In this document: one piece after another, positions 6,975 through 7,896 of the stretch | How the letters are laid out: the number at the start of each line of letters is the position of its first letter | Position numbering within the stretch: position 1 is the stretch's first letter | Assembly: GCA_025998595.1 (NCBI GenBank) | Contig: BNWE01000063.1 | Coordinates: forward strand, 1-7,896 | DNA: 7,896 nucleotides | Direction of reading: 5' to 3' | Origin: Alphaproteobacteria bacterium | GTDB taxonomy: Bacteria > Pseudomonadota > Alphaproteobacteria > UBA3830 | Notes under the pieces: generated by a model | The model's database searches: none | The model's input: the letters and a program-made list of their open reading frames with translations, nothing else | Told to the model about the DNA's origin: nothing | Program-made: the position numbers and the translations under genes

Positions 6975-7643
6975 ATGAGAACGTTATATTATTATCCAAT
7001 GAGCCCTTTTAGTAGAATGGTACGCATCTATCTCAATGAAAAAGCTATTGAATATGAATTTGTTTTGGAAACTCCGTGGGATCGTAAGAAGAAGTTCTCG
7101 GAGAACCATATGTTTTCAGATATACCAACTCTTGTAGAAAAAGACGGACAGGTGCTGCAGGGATGGTACGCTATCGTTGAGCATGTGGAACAGATCTACA
7201 AAGCGAAATCGATGTTTGGTGCGAGCCAAAAAGAGAAGTCCGAATCCCGTAGACTTATTTCTTTGTTTAACGAAATGTTTTTTACGGATGTAACCAAGAA
7301 TGTTGTTTTCGAAAAAGTAATTAAAAGATATGTGGAAAACTCTTCTCCGGATTCTTCCTGCATAAGAAAAGCGATTGTGGGTATGAAAACATATATGGAT
7401 TATATTTCCTGGTTATCTGATAGACGGAATTGGCTTGCCGGTGATAATTTTACTCTGGCGGATATCTCGGCGGCGGCAAATATATCGTGCATAGATTATT
7501 TTGGCTCCATCGAGTGGGAACGATATCCACTGGTAAAAGATTGGTACGTTCGCATAAAGTCGCGCCCATCTTTCCGTGGTATACTAGCCGACCGAGCAAC
7601 TTCGGTGGCTCCCGTTCCCCACTATCAAGAACTGGATTTTTAA
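6975..7643 (+). CDS. fzlA: GST-fold protein, probable FzlA-like FtsZ-binding division factor
   Basis: The 222 residues form a glutathione S-transferase fold. The N-terminal thioredoxin-like domain (about 1-75) has YYYPMSPFSRMVRIYLNEK, PWDR at 34-37 and the cis-proline in DIPTLV (P51). The helical C-terminal domain has AGDNFTLADISAAANI, the N-capping box with D163, then RYPLVKDWYVRIKSRPSF. The chain ends PHYQELDF. FzlA of Caulobacter is a GST-like protein of this size that binds FtsZ, does not appear to act as a glutathione transferase, and needs its extreme C-terminal tail. From memory, FzlA-type proteins in this class share the PWxR motif and an LDF-like ending. The ATG directly abuts the ftsW stop and GAGGA sits 4 bases upstream, so it is co-translated with a division gene, which supports the role. 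An ordinary GST is the alternative. The fold is firm and the FzlA call is an inference. Confidence 0.72.
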   Translation: MRTLYYYPMSPFSRMVRIYLNEKAIEYEFVLETPWDRKKKFSENHMFSDIPTLVEKDGQVLQGWYAIVEHVEQIYKAKSMFGASQKEKSESRRLISLFNEMFFTDVTKNVVFEKVIKRYVENSSPDSSCIRKAIVGMKTYMDYISWLSDRRNWLAGDNFTLADISAAANISCIDYFGSIEWERYPLVKDWYVRIKSRPSFRGILADRATSVAPVPHYQELDF

Positions 7644-7733
7644 AGAATTTTGTGAGTATGAAGAAAAAATACTATCTGTTCGGAGTAATTAAAATCTGGG
7701 AAATACTTAAATCCTGAACCGGTGAGTCACGAG

Positions 7734-7761
7734 GCCAATTGCAAAAAAGCGTCAACTTGGC
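7734..7761. repeat. Small imperfect inverted repeat
   Basis: GCCAATTG (7734-7741) pairs with CAACTTGGC (7753-7761) with a single bulged base, enclosing an 11-base A-rich loop. It is not followed by a T-run on either strand, so a rho-independent terminator is not supported. Its role is unknown. Confidence 0.35.
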
Positions 7762-7783
7762 ACGCAATAAAAATCAATTACGA

Positions 7784-7797
7784 CCTGCTAAAGCAGG
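7784..7797. repeat. Short perfect inverted repeat CCTGC-TAAA-GCAGG
   Basis: CCTGC (7784-7788) and GCAGG (7793-7797) are perfectly complementary around TAAA. Compact hairpins of this shape occur near the ends of IS200/IS605-type elements, but no tnpA or tnpB gene is recognisable in the window. It may equally be a chance hairpin. Confidence 0.35.
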
Positions 7798-7896
7798 AGG
7801 TATGCTAAGAATCTGAAGATACGCTGAATGCGGATAAATCCTACTTTTCGTCCCATACCTTGAATTCATTTGGCCCATCACTTTGGTTTTCTATGT

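Larger units (their letters stand above)
7644..7896. other. Downstream region without a convincing gene
   Basis: After the GST-fold gene no open frame of useful length with a ribosome binding site appears on either strand up to the window edge. No hairpin followed by a T-run is seen, so no terminator can be assigned to the operon. Two inverted repeats (7734-7761 and 7784-7797) and a short open frame (7689-7808) are present. murG, which often follows ftsW, does not begin here. A gene could still start beyond the edge. Confidence 0.5.

Noticed and set aside
7658..7717. Possible 19-residue peptide gene after the GST-fold gene
   Set aside because: It is very short, lacks a clear ribosome binding site and is part of a longer shadow frame. 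A peptide gene cannot be supported.
7734..7761. Rho-independent terminator for the operon
   Set aside because: The hairpin is weak, bulged and not followed by a T-run.
1..7896. tRNA, rRNA or CRISPR array
   Set aside because: No cloverleaf with a T-loop and acceptor pairing and no regularly spaced repeats were seen in the two non-coding stretches, and the rest is densely coding.

Overview
The window is a block of the division and cell wall (dcw) cluster from an AT-rich bacterium. Six genes run tightly packed on the + strand: murE, murF, mraY, murD, ftsW, and a GST-fold gene that I read as a homologue of the alphaproteobacterial division factor FzlA. Alphaproteobacteria are suggested by the MraY N-terminus, the DAP-type MurE and the FzlA-like gene. 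The palindromic repeat inserted in frame within murE resembles the gene-invading palindromes known from Rickettsia and other intracellular alphaproteobacteria, so a Rickettsiales- or Holosporales-like host is plausible. That placement is inference.

Layout. Positions 1-119 encode the last 38 residues of an IS30-family transposase, whose element ends near base 125. Positions 120-351 hold no gene, but probably the promoter and a clear ribosome binding site for murE. From 352 to 7643 the six genes follow with gaps of 0-12 bases, and mraY and murD overlap by four bases, so they are almost certainly one operon. Positions 7644-7896 hold no convincing gene, only two inverted repeats and a 39-codon open stretch that might be transposon debris.

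How the genes work together. MurD adds D-Glu, MurE adds meso-diaminopimelate and MurF adds D-Ala-D-Ala to UDP-MurNAc-L-Ala. MraY transfers the resulting UDP-MurNAc-pentapeptide to undecaprenyl phosphate, making lipid I. FtsW polymerises finished lipid II at the septum. The FzlA-like protein would connect FtsZ filaments to this septal synthesis. The usual neighbours ftsI (before murE) and murG/murC (after ftsW) are not seen here.

The most interesting signal is in murE. An 89-base imperfect palindrome, GC-rich against its surroundings, is read through in frame. It sits in a larger 132-base (44-codon) insertion flanked by a TGCACA direct repeat. Removing the 132 bases would restore the normal spacing before the substrate-binding TTPDP motif and bring MurE to 492 residues, close to the family norm.
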